DNA of 64,000 bases from Lachnospiraceae bacterium (GTDB lineage: Bacteria > Bacillota > Clostridia > Lachnospirales > Lachnospiraceae). A program made the position numbers and the translations under genes. The notes under the pieces are model-generated. The model did no database searches, had not been told where the DNA came from, and was given only the letters and a program-made list of their open reading frames with translations. This document shows, piece by piece, positions 45,373 to 53,427 of this stretch (position 1 is its first letter; every line of letters begins with the position of its first letter). The stretch covers positions 124,001 to 188,000 of the forward strand of contig WRBB01000001.1 in the NCBI GenBank assembly GCA_009779895.1, read 5' to 3'.

Positions 45373-46177
45373 AAGCAGCTATATCGGTAGGTCTTTGGAA
45401 AAGTGGCTATTGAAGTATCCGGATTGTTATTTTTGTGAGCGTATCAGCATTAAAAATAAAGAATGGCATCAAATCGACTTTTCCGGATTTGATGTTGTTT
45501 TTCATGTTGCCGGTCTTGTTCATGTAAAAGAGACAAATCAAAATAAGGTACAATACGATGCGGTGAATCGGGATTTGACTTATGAGGTGGCAAATAAAGC
45601 CAAAAGGGCCGGTGTGAAACAGTTTGTTTTTTTAAGCTCGATGAGTGTATATGGTTTGGAGATTGGTAAAATTACTGCGGATGTACAACCAAAACCCAAA
45701 AGTCATTATGGGAAATCTAAATTAGCAGCTGAAAAGCGGTTGAATCGTTTGGAAGATGTACATTTTAAAATGGTGATTGTTCGACCGCCTATGGTTTATG
45801 GCAAGGGTTGTAAGGGGAATTATGCAACTCTTTTTCGGTTTGCATGTTGCACCCCGATTTTTCCGGAGATAGAAAACCGACGTAGTATGATTCATATCGT
45901 CAATTTGTGTGAATTTATACGGATTTTGATAGATCAAGATAGGTCAGGTACATTTTTTCCGCAAGATAAAGATTATGTGAAAACTTGTGATATGGTGCAG
46001 TTGATCGGGCAAGCTCATGGAAAAAATATAAAATTGATCAAAATACCAAAGAGAATGGTTGGGTTGATGTTTCGGGCACCCGGGAAAATAGCAACTATTT
46101 TTACAAAGGTATTTGGTAGTTTGATTTATGACAAAGAAATGAGTGAGATTGGTGTAGATTACCGCGTTTGGAAATAA
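45347..46177 (+). CDS. NAD-dependent sugar epimerase/reductase family protein (extended SDR)
   Basis: The 276-residue protein has a diverged Rossmann motif MKRILITGKSSYIGRSLEKW, DVVFHVAGLVHV, FVFLSSMSVYG and the catalytic HYGKSKLAAEK. It resembles WbpV/Gne-like 4-epimerases or keto-reductases working on nucleotide sugars of the locus. It is too diverged from RfbD to be called the missing dTDP-4-dehydrorhamnose reductase with confidence. The ATG at 45347 is chosen because GAGG at 45334-45337 lies nine bases away; the longer frame would begin with a Lys/Arg run inside the previous gene. It overlaps that gene by 26 bases. Confidence 0.8.
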   Translation: MKRILITGKSSYIGRSLEKWLLKYPDCYFCERISIKNKEWHQIDFSGFDVVFHVAGLVHVKETNQNKVQYDAVNRDLTYEVANKAKRAGVKQFVFLSSMSVYGLEIGKITADVQPKPKSHYGKSKLAAEKRLNRLEDVHFKMVIVRPPMVYGKGCKGNYATLFRFACCTPIFPEIENRRSMIHIVNLCEFIRILIDQDRSGTFFPQDKDYVKTCDMVQLIGQAHGKNIKLIKIPKRMVGLMFRAPGKIATIFTKVFGSLIYDKEMSEIGVDYRVWK

Positions 46178-46202
46178 GTAGTATGAAAGGAAAGTGATTT
46201 TT

Positions 46203-47165
46203 ATGAGCAATATGTTTCAAAAAATAGCAGAGATGGTCGTGCAAAAAAAAAATACGGTGTTAGTTACCGTGATTGATAATACCGGTTCTACGCCGCGAGA
46301 GAAAGGGTCTCGTATGCTGGTTGGTGAACGGGGGCGTATTGCCGGCACGATAGGTGGTGGTACCGTTGAGTTTATGGCGGAAGAATTGGCGAAAATCTGC
46401 GTTACAGAAAAGAAAAGCTGTACGAAATCCTACAATTTGGCACCCAATGAAGTGGCTGACTTAGGCATGATATGCGGTGGCAGTGTGGTAGTATTATTTC
46501 AATATCTTTCTTATGAATTACCGCATTTGGGAGAAATGTGTCAAGAAATATCAAGTTACATGATTCAAAATAGGAACTTTTATGTATTATCAAGTTTATC
46601 AGAGACGCAAACAGTACCTTTTGTGTTGCGGAATGAAAAAACAGAAGATTTTGAGGAGGAAAAATATTTTATTGAAGAGTTTGTTGCGGCAGGAAAGGTC
46701 TATATTTTTGGTGGTGGTCATGTGGCGCAGGCTTTGGTGCCGATTTTGCATGGTTTGGATTTTTATCCGGTGGTTTTAGAGGATCGGGCGGACTTTTTGA
46801 CGGCGGATTTATTCCCTTTGGCAAAAGAGCGTATTTTAGTGGATTTCAAAAATATGCAAGGAATGATTCAGATTACAGATAAGGACTATGCGATTGTTAT
46901 AACCAGATGTCATCAGTTTGACTATGACTTGGAAAAGCAATTATTGGCAACGCCTGCTTATTATATTGGGGTGATGGGTAGCAAGCATAAAGCGGCAACC
47001 CAAAAAGGCATGTTAAGAGAAGCGGGTTATTCCAAGCAGGAGATCAATCGTTTGCACATGCCCATTGGAATTAAAATCAAGGCGGAAACTTTGGCGGAAT
47101 TGGCCATTAGTATTTCTGCGGAATTGGTTATGAAACGAGCAGAAAAACCAGAGGAGAAGAAATAA
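46203..47165 (+). CDS. XdhC/CoxI family protein
   Basis: The 320-residue protein has an XdhC N-terminal part (LVTVIDNTGSTPREKGSRM, GTIGGGTVEFMAEEL, DLGMICGGSVVVLFQYL) and a C-terminal Rossmann domain (VYIFGGGHVAQALVPIL, DYAIVITRCHQFDYDLE, YYIGVMGSKHKAATQK). XdhC proteins load or sulfurate the molybdenum cofactor for xanthine dehydrogenase-type hydroxylases. No such hydroxylase is in the window, and its place beside surface-glycan genes is odd. The ATG at 46203 is preferred over GTG 46194, as GAAAGGA is then well spaced. Confidence 0.88.
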   Translation: MSNMFQKIAEMVVQKKNTVLVTVIDNTGSTPREKGSRMLVGERGRIAGTIGGGTVEFMAEELAKICVTEKKSCTKSYNLAPNEVADLGMICGGSVVVLFQYLSYELPHLGEMCQEISSYMIQNRNFYVLSSLSETQTVPFVLRNEKTEDFEEEKYFIEEFVAAGKVYIFGGGHVAQALVPILHGLDFYPVVLEDRADFLTADLFPLAKERILVDFKNMQGMIQITDKDYAIVITRCHQFDYDLEKQLLATPAYYIGVMGSKHKAATQKGMLREAGYSKQEINRLHMPIGIKIKAETLAELAISISAELVMKRAEKPEEKK

Positions 47166-47170
47166 AGTCA

Positions 47171-47199
47171 TTGTATTTTTGTGTTCATAGTATTATAAT
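47171..47199 (+). promoter_or_regulatory. Promoter for the aldolase-kinase pair
   Basis: TTGTAT at 47171-47176, 17-base spacer, TATAAT at 47194-47199. It begins six bases after the XdhC-like stop and precedes the aldolase by about 60 bases. Confidence 0.7.
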
Positions 47200-47261
47200 G
47201 CTTGTGACAAAGATAATGTTTTTTGCATGATGGATAAAAATGCAAAGGAAGAGGAGGCAAT

Positions 47262-48113
47262 ATGTCATTTGTTACACCAAAGAAAATGTTATTAGATGCA
47301 CAAAAGGGAGGCTATGCAATTGGAGCCTTTAATGTAGAAAATATGGAGATGGTGCTGGCGGTGGTTGCGGCGGCAGAAGAACTAAAAGCTCCGGTTATGT
47401 TACAGACCACACCTTCAACTGTAAAATATGCTTCGTTGGATATGTTTCATGCTATGGTTTCAGCTAGGGCCAAGAAAGCATCCGTGCCGGTTGCGTTACA
47501 CTTGGATCACGGAACAGCGTTTGATTTGGTTGCTGATGCAATAGAGGTCGGTTATACATCGGTGATGATAGACGGATCCCATGATTCTTTTGAGATGAAT
47601 GTAGAAAAGACAAAAAAAGTGGTGGAATTTGCCAAAACAAAGGGCATTCCGGTAGAGGCAGAATTGGGCAAAGTAGGGGGCAAGGAAGATGACTTAGAAT
47701 CAGAGGGTAATGCAAATACAGATCCAAAGGAAGCGCAAGTTTTTGTGGAACGTACAGGCGTTGATTCTTTGGCGATTGGTATCGGCACGGCCCATGGTTT
47801 TTATGCGGGGGAGCCGGTGTTAGAAAAAGAATTGGTTTCTAAAATCAGAGAAGTGGTAGATATTCCCCTTGTACTGCATGGTGCTTCCGGACTTTCAGCA
47901 GAGGATGTAAAAGAATGTATCGCAAGAGGTATGTGCAAGGTAAATTTTGCAACAGAGCTTAGAGTTGCTTTTACAGATGCAACAAAAAAATTATACAAAG
48001 AGAATCCGGATGTGTTTGATCCTAAGAAAAGTGGAAAATTGAGTATGGAAGCAGTGAAAGAAATGGTAAAAAGTCGCATTATGATATGCGGAAGTGCCGG
48101 TAAGGGAGAGTAG
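47262..48113 (+). CDS. Class II ketose-bisphosphate aldolase (tagatose- or fructose-bisphosphate)
   Basis: The zinc-dependent TIM-barrel enzyme of 283 residues has the ligand motifs ALHLDHGTAFD, GTAHGFYAG and VLHGASGLS. It splits a ketose-1,6-bisphosphate into dihydroxyacetone phosphate and glyceraldehyde-3-phosphate. GatY/KbaY and FbaA share this fold; the PfkB kinase that follows two bases later and the AgaS-like gene downstream favour tagatose-1,6-bisphosphate. GAGGAGGC precedes the ATG. The substrate choice is inferred from context. Confidence 0.9.
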   Translation: MSFVTPKKMLLDAQKGGYAIGAFNVENMEMVLAVVAAAEELKAPVMLQTTPSTVKYASLDMFHAMVSARAKKASVPVALHLDHGTAFDLVADAIEVGYTSVMIDGSHDSFEMNVEKTKKVVEFAKTKGIPVEAELGKVGGKEDDLESEGNANTDPKEAQVFVERTGVDSLAIGIGTAHGFYAGEPVLEKELVSKIREVVDIPLVLHGASGLSAEDVKECIARGMCKVNFATELRVAFTDATKKLYKENPDVFDPKKSGKLSMEAVKEMVKSRIMICGSAGKGE

Positions 48114-48115
48114 AG

Positions 48116-49048
48116 ATGATATTAACAGTCACTTTAAATGTGGCCATTGATAAGCGTTATGTGGTGGAAGATGTGCGACTTGGGGAAGTCAATCGTGTGA
48201 AAGAATGTTCTTATGTGCCCGGGGGCAAAGGTTTAAATGTTTCAAAGCCTGCTGCCATTTCAGGCTCTAAGGTAGTTGCCACAGGGTTTGCGGCAGGTCA
48301 TGCGGGGAATTATGTAAAAGAAGCACTGAAAGAATTTGGCATAGAAAGTCGTTTTTGTGAATTGTCGGGTGAGAGCCGTAGCTGTATCAATATTTGGGAT
48401 CCTGTGAATAAGCAGCAAACAGAGTTTTTAGAGCCGGGACCGGCGGTAAGTGCTGCGGATAAACAGAGATTTTTGGATCGCTTTACAGAACTGGTAAAAG
48501 ATGCAGATGTGGTTTCCATGTCAGGGAGTTTGCCGACCGGTTTGGATGGTAGTTTTTACTGTACGTTGATTGAAATTGTTAAAAGCCTTGGAAAAAAGGT
48601 GATTTTAGATACCAGTGGTTCTTTATTGGAAAGGGGCATTGAAGCGGCTCCGACGATGGTGAAACCCAATGAAGATGAAATTCGACTGTTAACAGGCAAA
48701 GGGTGTAAGGATATGCCGGAGCTCATTGCGGCAGCCAAAGAAATTCATGGACGTGGTGTTGCGTTTGTTGCGATTTCCTTGGGGAAAGAGGGTTCTCTTT
48801 TGGTTTGTGCTAAGGGTGTTTATAGAAGTATTGTACCTCGGATTGATGCAGTCAATACGGTGGGTTGCGGGGATGCTTTTGTATCCGGTTTTGCCATTGG
48901 CTTATCAGAGGGTATGACCATTGAAGAAACGTTGCGTGAGGCCAGTGCCATTTCTGTGGCATCTGCCCTCAACGAAAAAACGGGCATTTTTGATCCTGCC
49001 GACAAGGCATTGTATCAAGAAAAAATAATCATTGAGAAAATTAGTTGA
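48116..49048 (+). CDS. PfkB-family sugar-phosphate kinase (tagatose-6-phosphate kinase or 1-phosphofructokinase type)
   Basis: The 310-residue kinase begins ILTVTLNVAIDKRYVV, with YVPGGKGLNVSKPA as the substrate-binding motif and NTVGCGDAFVSGFA holding the catalytic Asp. This branch includes LacC, AgaZ-associated kinases and FruK. Lying two bases after a ketose-bisphosphate aldolase, it probably makes tagatose-1,6-bisphosphate. Its last eight bases overlap the end of the convergent AraC-type gene, so no terminator separates the two. Confidence 0.88.
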   Translation: MILTVTLNVAIDKRYVVEDVRLGEVNRVKECSYVPGGKGLNVSKPAAISGSKVVATGFAAGHAGNYVKEALKEFGIESRFCELSGESRSCINIWDPVNKQQTEFLEPGPAVSAADKQRFLDRFTELVKDADVVSMSGSLPTGLDGSFYCTLIEIVKSLGKKVILDTSGSLLERGIEAAPTMVKPNEDEIRLLTGKGCKDMPELIAAAKEIHGRGVAFVAISLGKEGSLLVCAKGVYRSIVPRIDAVNTVGCGDAFVSGFAIGLSEGMTIEETLREASAISVASALNEKTGIFDPADKALYQEKIIIEKIS

Positions 49049-49916
49049 TGTTTGTATAACGCCATTCTCTTGGTGAGCAGCCATAGGTATTTTTAAAAGC
49101 TCTCGAAAAGCGCAAGGAATTGGGATATCCCACTTGTGTGCCTACTTCATTGAGCAGTAAACTTTTGTCATGGAGTAATTCGCAGGCTTTTGCCATACGA
49201 TAGCGAATCAAGAAGTCTTGGGGTGTTGTTTTTGTTTTTTCTTTAAATATTTTCCCAAAGTAACTACGATTTATATTTACAAAAGTAGCTATGTCTTCAA
49301 CAGAAATGCTGAAGGCATAGTTTTTTTCAATAAAAGCAATGGCTTCTTCGATGTAGAAGTCGTTCATATCACCTTGTTGGAGCTCTTTTCTGTTGCCGGA
49401 AGATTTTTGCAGGGCATCCAAAAGAAGAAAGAGGTGGCCGACCACATTGAAAGTGCTTTCTTCTCCGTGGTTTACCAAATACCACAGCTCATCCAATAGG
49501 TCTCGATGGGCGAGTTTTACGTTGTTTGGTGTATAGAGTAGGTTGTCAAAGTCAAAACCTGCTAAGTTGAGGTATTCGTTGGCTTTTAATCCGTCAAATT
49601 CTACCCAGAGGTATTCCCAAGGCAAATCGCTGTCAGCCACATAAAAAGCATGTTGGTTGGGAAAAATCATAAAGCCCTGATTTTGTTTCACTTCAAAGTC
49701 TATGGGTTGTCCTTTGCTGCTCAAAACGGATACGGTTCCTTTTCCTTTCAAGATATAGTGGAATAGGAAATGGCTTCTGGTTGCCGGTCCCACAGAATAG
49801 TTTGGCGCACAAGCCTCCCAACCACTTTGGACAATGTTGCAATCTACAAAGGCTCGAATGGGATAGTTGTTGTAAATAAGGTTGTCACTTCGTGTTGTGT
49901 TTTTTAAAAAGGGCAT
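49041..49916 (-). CDS. AraC-family transcriptional regulator
   Basis: The 291-residue protein has an N-terminal cupin sensor (about 1-150: HYILKGKGTVSV, FMIFPNQHAFYVAD) and two C-terminal helix-turn-helix motifs (VEDIATFVNINRSYFGKIF and LNEVGTQVGYPNSLRFSRAF). It is the likely sugar-responsive activator of the adjacent importer and aldolase genes. GGAGG on the minus strand at 49926-49922 sets the ATG at 49916; a longer frame extends to 49973. It reads away from the importer operon and has its own promoter, and tandem 11-bp repeats lie in its leader. Confidence 0.88.
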   Translation of the reverse strand: MPFLKNTTRSDNLIYNNYPIRAFVDCNIVQSGWEACAPNYSVGPATRSHFLFHYILKGKGTVSVLSSKGQPIDFEVKQNQGFMIFPNQHAFYVADSDLPWEYLWVEFDGLKANEYLNLAGFDFDNLLYTPNNVKLAHRDLLDELWYLVNHGEESTFNVVGHLFLLLDALQKSSGNRKELQQGDMNDFYIEEAIAFIEKNYAFSISVEDIATFVNINRSYFGKIFKEKTKTTPQDFLIRYRMAKACELLHDKSLLLNEVGTQVGYPNSLRFSRAFKNTYGCSPREWRYTNIN

Positions 49917-49955
49917 AGGCACCTCCATCTTTTTTACGCTTATTTCGTATTTATA

Positions 49956-49977
49956 TGAACAAATTATGAACAAATTA
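49956..49977. repeat. Tandem 11-bp direct repeat in the araC-type leader
   Basis: TGAACAAATTA occurs twice head to tail (49956-49966 and 49967-49977) with no spacer. It lies just downstream of the predicted minus-strand start point. AraC proteins bind direct repeats, so it may be an autoregulatory site. Confidence 0.5.
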
Positions 49978-49993
49978 TATACAGATTAAAACC

Positions 49994-50022
49994 ATTATAA
50001 GTGAAAATATATCAAAATGCAA
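49994..50022 (-). promoter_or_regulatory. Promoter for the AraC-type regulator
   Basis: On the minus strand, TTGCAT (50022-50017), a 17-base spacer and TATAAT (49999-49994). It would give a leader of about 70 bases before the ATG at 49916. Confidence 0.6.
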
Positions 50023-50084
50023 GACGACTTGATATTTTTTTGCATTAAACAAGCATATTGATAGCTTTTAAAGCAACTAAGATA

Positions 50085-50136
50085 TTTACGTTTTTATGCA
50101 ATGCGTATATAATCTTAAGCAGAACTGACGCATTGC
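50085..50136 (+). promoter_or_regulatory. Promoter and inverted-repeat operator before the sugar importer
   Basis: TTTACG (50085-50090), 17-base spacer and TATAAT (50108-50113). The 9-bp arms GCAATGCGT (50098-50106) and ACGCATTGC (50128-50136) form a perfect inverted repeat that brackets the -10 and start point. A repressor there would block the importer operon. Confidence 0.55.
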
Positions 50137-50203
50137 GCCATAAATTGCACAATATAAAATATGGATGATGCGGAAAATCAAACAATTGAAAGGGAGAACA
50201 ATC

Positions 50204-51571
50204 ATGAAGAAAAAGTTGATTAGTACAATCATTGCGGCGACACTGGTCGCGTCTACTTTCTTACTTGGAGCATGTGGCGGAAACGATGGAGATACTGCAG
50301 CTGACACAGGTAATGAAACAGTAACGGAAGATGAGACAGATGATGCAGCGCCTCCGGCAGATGATGTGGAGGAACCGGATGATTTTGAAACCGGTACGGT
50401 AGGCACAATTAATGTAGGTATTTGGGATTCCAACCAAAGACCCGGCTTGCAACAAATTGCTGATTTATTTACAGAGGAAACAGGCATTCCCGTAGAGATT
50501 TCGGTAGTTCCTTGGGGTGAGTATTGGACGATGCTTGAAGCAGCAGCAGCAGGCGGAGACTTACCGGATGTTATGTGGATGCATAGCAATGAAATTCAAA
50601 GATACATGGACAACGGTATGTTGATGAATTTGAATGATATGATTGCAGCCAGTGATTTGTTAGATATGAGTGCTTTCCCGGCGGGTCTTGTAGAACTATA
50701 TCAAGACAATGGGAATCAATATGGTATTCCAAAAGACATTGATACAATTGCTCTTTGGTACAACATTGAGATGTTTGACGCAGCAGGTGTTGATACACCA
50801 ACGGAAGATTGGACATGGGAAGATTTTTATGAAGCAGCCGTTGCATTGACAGATGCGGATAATGGTATCTGGGGAACATCCTGGGCACCCGGTGACAACC
50901 AAGTTGGTTATTGGAATGTGATTTATTCCTTTGGTGGATATGTAATCAATGACGCACAAGATGCTTCCGGTTTTGACAATCCGGAAACAATTAGAGCGAT
51001 GGAGTTTACGGAAAGACTTGTAAGAAATGCTATGCCTCCGGTAGAGATTCAAGCAGAAAATGAGAAGAGTGTTTTATTTGGAGCCGGTTCAATTGCGATG
51101 ACAACAGAAGGTGCTTGGATGATTCCGGCCTTTAAAGAAAATGAAGCGTTCCACGAGAATGTTGGTGTTGCGATGCTTCCTGTAGATGCTGTAACAGGCA
51201 GAAGAGCAAGTATTGAAAATGGCCTTGGTTGGTCAGTAGCGGCGAATACAGATATGGCGGAAGAAGCTATGGCATTGGTTGAGTGGTTTGGTTCTGAAGC
51301 AATGCAAAGAATGCAAGCGGAGCTTGGTGTTACAATGGCAGCTTTTGAAGGGGTTTCTGATGATTGGGTAAACAACACAGATCTTTGGGATTTAACACCA
51401 TATGTTGAATTGTTGGATTATGCTGTACAACGTCCATATTCCAGAAATACAACAGTTTGGGAATTTACAATCAATGATATGTTGATGGAAGTTTGGGCAG
51501 GTACTGCCGATTTGCATGAAACATTGGATGCCATTGTTGTGATGATGAATGATGCATTAGCAAATGAATAA
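50204..51571 (+). CDS. ABC transporter sugar-binding lipoprotein (family 1)
   Basis: The 455-residue protein has a lipoprotein signal with lipobox LLGAC (Cys24), then an acidic linker of about 45 residues rich in Asp, Glu and Thr. The mature domain shows family 1 sugar-binding features (GLQQIADLFTEETGIPVEI, YGIPKDIDTIALWYN, GAGSIAMTTEGAWMIPAF). It captures the substrate outside the membrane for the two permeases that follow. AAGGGAG at 50190-50196 sets the ATG at 50204. No ATPase gene is in the operon, so a shared MsmX-type ATPase encoded elsewhere is likely. Confidence 0.92.
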   Translation: MKKKLISTIIAATLVASTFLLGACGGNDGDTAADTGNETVTEDETDDAAPPADDVEEPDDFETGTVGTINVGIWDSNQRPGLQQIADLFTEETGIPVEISVVPWGEYWTMLEAAAAGGDLPDVMWMHSNEIQRYMDNGMLMNLNDMIAASDLLDMSAFPAGLVELYQDNGNQYGIPKDIDTIALWYNIEMFDAAGVDTPTEDWTWEDFYEAAVALTDADNGIWGTSWAPGDNQVGYWNVIYSFGGYVINDAQDASGFDNPETIRAMEFTERLVRNAMPPVEIQAENEKSVLFGAGSIAMTTEGAWMIPAFKENEAFHENVGVAMLPVDAVTGRRASIENGLGWSVAANTDMAEEAMALVEWFGSEAMQRMQAELGVTMAAFEGVSDDWVNNTDLWDLTPYVELLDYAVQRPYSRNTTVWEFTINDMLMEVWAGTADLHETLDAIVVMMNDALANE

Positions 51572-51614
51572 AAGTATGGTATTATAATAAAGGATGAAAT
51601 AAATAAACAACAAG

Positions 51615-51640
51615 AGTGGCAAGGCATAAGCTTTGCCACT
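51615..51640 (+). promoter_or_regulatory. Intra-operon hairpin between binding protein and permease genes
   Basis: AGTGGCAA at 51615-51622 pairs with TTGCCACT at 51633-51640, and inner GC/GC pairs extend it. It lies after the binding-protein stop and before the permease ribosome site. Such hairpins often raise binding-protein mRNA levels over permease levels. Confidence 0.6.
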
Positions 51641-51656
51641 TTATGGAGGAAAAGAA

Positions 51657-52550
51657 ATGGCGAGGCGAAAAAGTGCGAATTTATGGGGGTGGCTATTTGT
51701 ACTACCAACGATCATCGGCCTGATTGTGCTAAATATTTACCCAATGATAAGAACCATTTGGCAGAGTTTTCACCGAGTAGGAGATTTTGGGTTAGGCAAT
51801 GAATTTGTTGGCATGGATAATTATGAGCGATTATTTGCCGGTGGGATTTTTGGAGCGGAAATTTGGCAAGCAGCAGCAAACACGATATTTTATACACTTT
51901 TGGAAGTGCCTCTTTCCATTGTGATTGCCCTGATTTTGGCAGTTTTTCTCAATGGAAAAATACGAGGCAGGACAACCTTTCGTGTTATTTTTTTCCTGCC
52001 TATGATTGTGGCACCGGCTGCCGTTGCTATGGTTTGGCGTTGGTTATTTAATACGGAGTTTGGTTTGATTAATAATGTTTTTGGCATCCGTGTAAGCTGG
52101 TTGTCGAATCCGAATATCGCCTTGTTTTCATTGGCGATTATTGGTATTTGGTCTGTGATTGGTTACAATATGATACTGTTTTTGGCTAGTTTGCAGGATG
52201 TGCCCAGAGATTACTATGAAGCGGCAAGTATAGACGGGGCTTCCCCGATTCGTCAGTTTTTCTCCATTACGTTGCCTTTGATTTCGCCTATGATTTTCTT
52301 TGTTACGGTGACAAGGGTGATAGCCGGACTGCAAATTTTTGATTCCATTTTTATGATTATGGGTATGGGAACCGGTGGAAACCCGGCCTTACCAAGAACC
52401 CAATCATTGGTATATATATTCTATCGCTATGCCTTTATCAATCGAAACTGGGGCATGGGTGCTACCGTGGTAGTATTCTTATTGGTATTGATTGCTTTGG
52501 TAACAGCAGTACAAATGATAGCACAAAAGAAATGGGTACATTATAACTAG
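51657..52550 (+). CDS. Sugar ABC transporter permease (MalF-like)
   Basis: The 297-residue protein has six transmembrane helices. The cytoplasmic EAA loop EAASIDGASPIRQFFSITLP near residue 195 contacts the ATPase. It forms half of the importer channel with the next gene. GGAGGA at 51645-51650 gives the ATG at 51657; the upstream in-frame ATG at 51633 lies inside the hairpin stem. It follows the binding protein, the usual order for carbohydrate uptake type 1 systems. Confidence 0.92.
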   Translation: MARRKSANLWGWLFVLPTIIGLIVLNIYPMIRTIWQSFHRVGDFGLGNEFVGMDNYERLFAGGIFGAEIWQAAANTIFYTLLEVPLSIVIALILAVFLNGKIRGRTTFRVIFFLPMIVAPAAVAMVWRWLFNTEFGLINNVFGIRVSWLSNPNIALFSLAIIGIWSVIGYNMILFLASLQDVPRDYYEAASIDGASPIRQFFSITLPLISPMIFFVTVTRVIAGLQIFDSIFMIMGMGTGGNPALPRTQSLVYIFYRYAFINRNWGMGATVVVFLLVLIALVTAVQMIAQKKWVHYN

Positions 52551-52563
52551 AAAGGGGGAGCCT

Positions 52564-53409
52564 ATGAAAACAAAAGCAGGAAATGTGGAAAAATCAAGTA
52601 AGTTGGGCAGAATTTTGGTTTATATTATTTTGCTGATTGTGTCATTTACGATGTTGGTTCCTTTTCTTTGGATGGTACTCACAGCATTTATGACACAAAC
52701 AGAGTCAACACAGGTAAATCCTTTTGTGATTATTCCGGCCAATTGGCAGTTGAATAATTTTCGGGACGTGATTGACTCTATGAATTTTATGCGCTTATAT
52801 GGCGTTACCGTGGCATTGATTGTAGGTCGTGTGATTGCAGCTGTTTTGACGGCGACTCTTGCAGGATATGCCTTTGCCAGACTAGAATTTTTTGGCAAAA
52901 AAGTTTTGTTTACAATTGTAGTAGTACAGTTGATGATACCATCACAAATATTTATTATTCCTCAATTTCAAATGGTACAGAGTCTGGGGCAATTAGATAC
53001 CTTTTTTGCACTGATGTTTCCGGGGTTGGTAACAGCTTTTGGTACATTTTTGCTTCGGCAGGCATATTTAGGATTGCCGCGGGATTTAGAGGAAGCAGCT
53101 ATTTTAGATGGTTGCAACATCGGTCAGGTGTTTCTTTTTGTTATGGCACCATTGGTGAAGGCTTCTATGGTCGCTTTGGGAATTTTCACAGCAATTTTTG
53201 CATATCGAGAATTGTTGTGGCCATTGATTGTCAACCGTACCTTATTACCTTTATCGGCAGCCCTAGCCTCTTTGCAAGGGCAGTTTGTAACACATTTTCC
53301 AAGATTGATGGCAGCGGCGGTTTTGGCTACGATTCCAATGATTATTATCTACCTTATCTTCCAAAAACATTTTGTGGAGGGTATTGCTACTGCAGGTGGA
53401 AAATTATAG
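52564..53409 (+). CDS. Sugar ABC transporter permease (MalG-like)
   Basis: The 281-residue protein has six helices and the EAA loop EEAAILDGCNIGQVFLFVMA near residue 180. It is the second channel subunit of the importer. AAAGGGGGAG lies just before the ATG and the gap to the first permease is 13 bases. The C-terminus KHFVEGIATAGGKL is the typical end of MalG-type permeases (GLTAGAVKG-like). The gene is followed 18 bases later by a GH4 glycosidase. Confidence 0.92.
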   Translation: MKTKAGNVEKSSKLGRILVYIILLIVSFTMLVPFLWMVLTAFMTQTESTQVNPFVIIPANWQLNNFRDVIDSMNFMRLYGVTVALIVGRVIAAVLTATLAGYAFARLEFFGKKVLFTIVVVQLMIPSQIFIIPQFQMVQSLGQLDTFFALMFPGLVTAFGTFLLRQAYLGLPRDLEEAAILDGCNIGQVFLFVMAPLVKASMVALGIFTAIFAYRELLWPLIVNRTLLPLSAALASLQGQFVTHFPRLMAAAVLATIPMIIIYLIFQKHFVEGIATAGGKL

Positions 53410-53427
53410 ATAGGAGAGGATTTGATT

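Noticed and set aside
49218..49499. Plus-strand 93-codon frame inside the AraC-type gene
   Set aside because: Antisense to a well-supported regulator with clear cupin and HTH domains.
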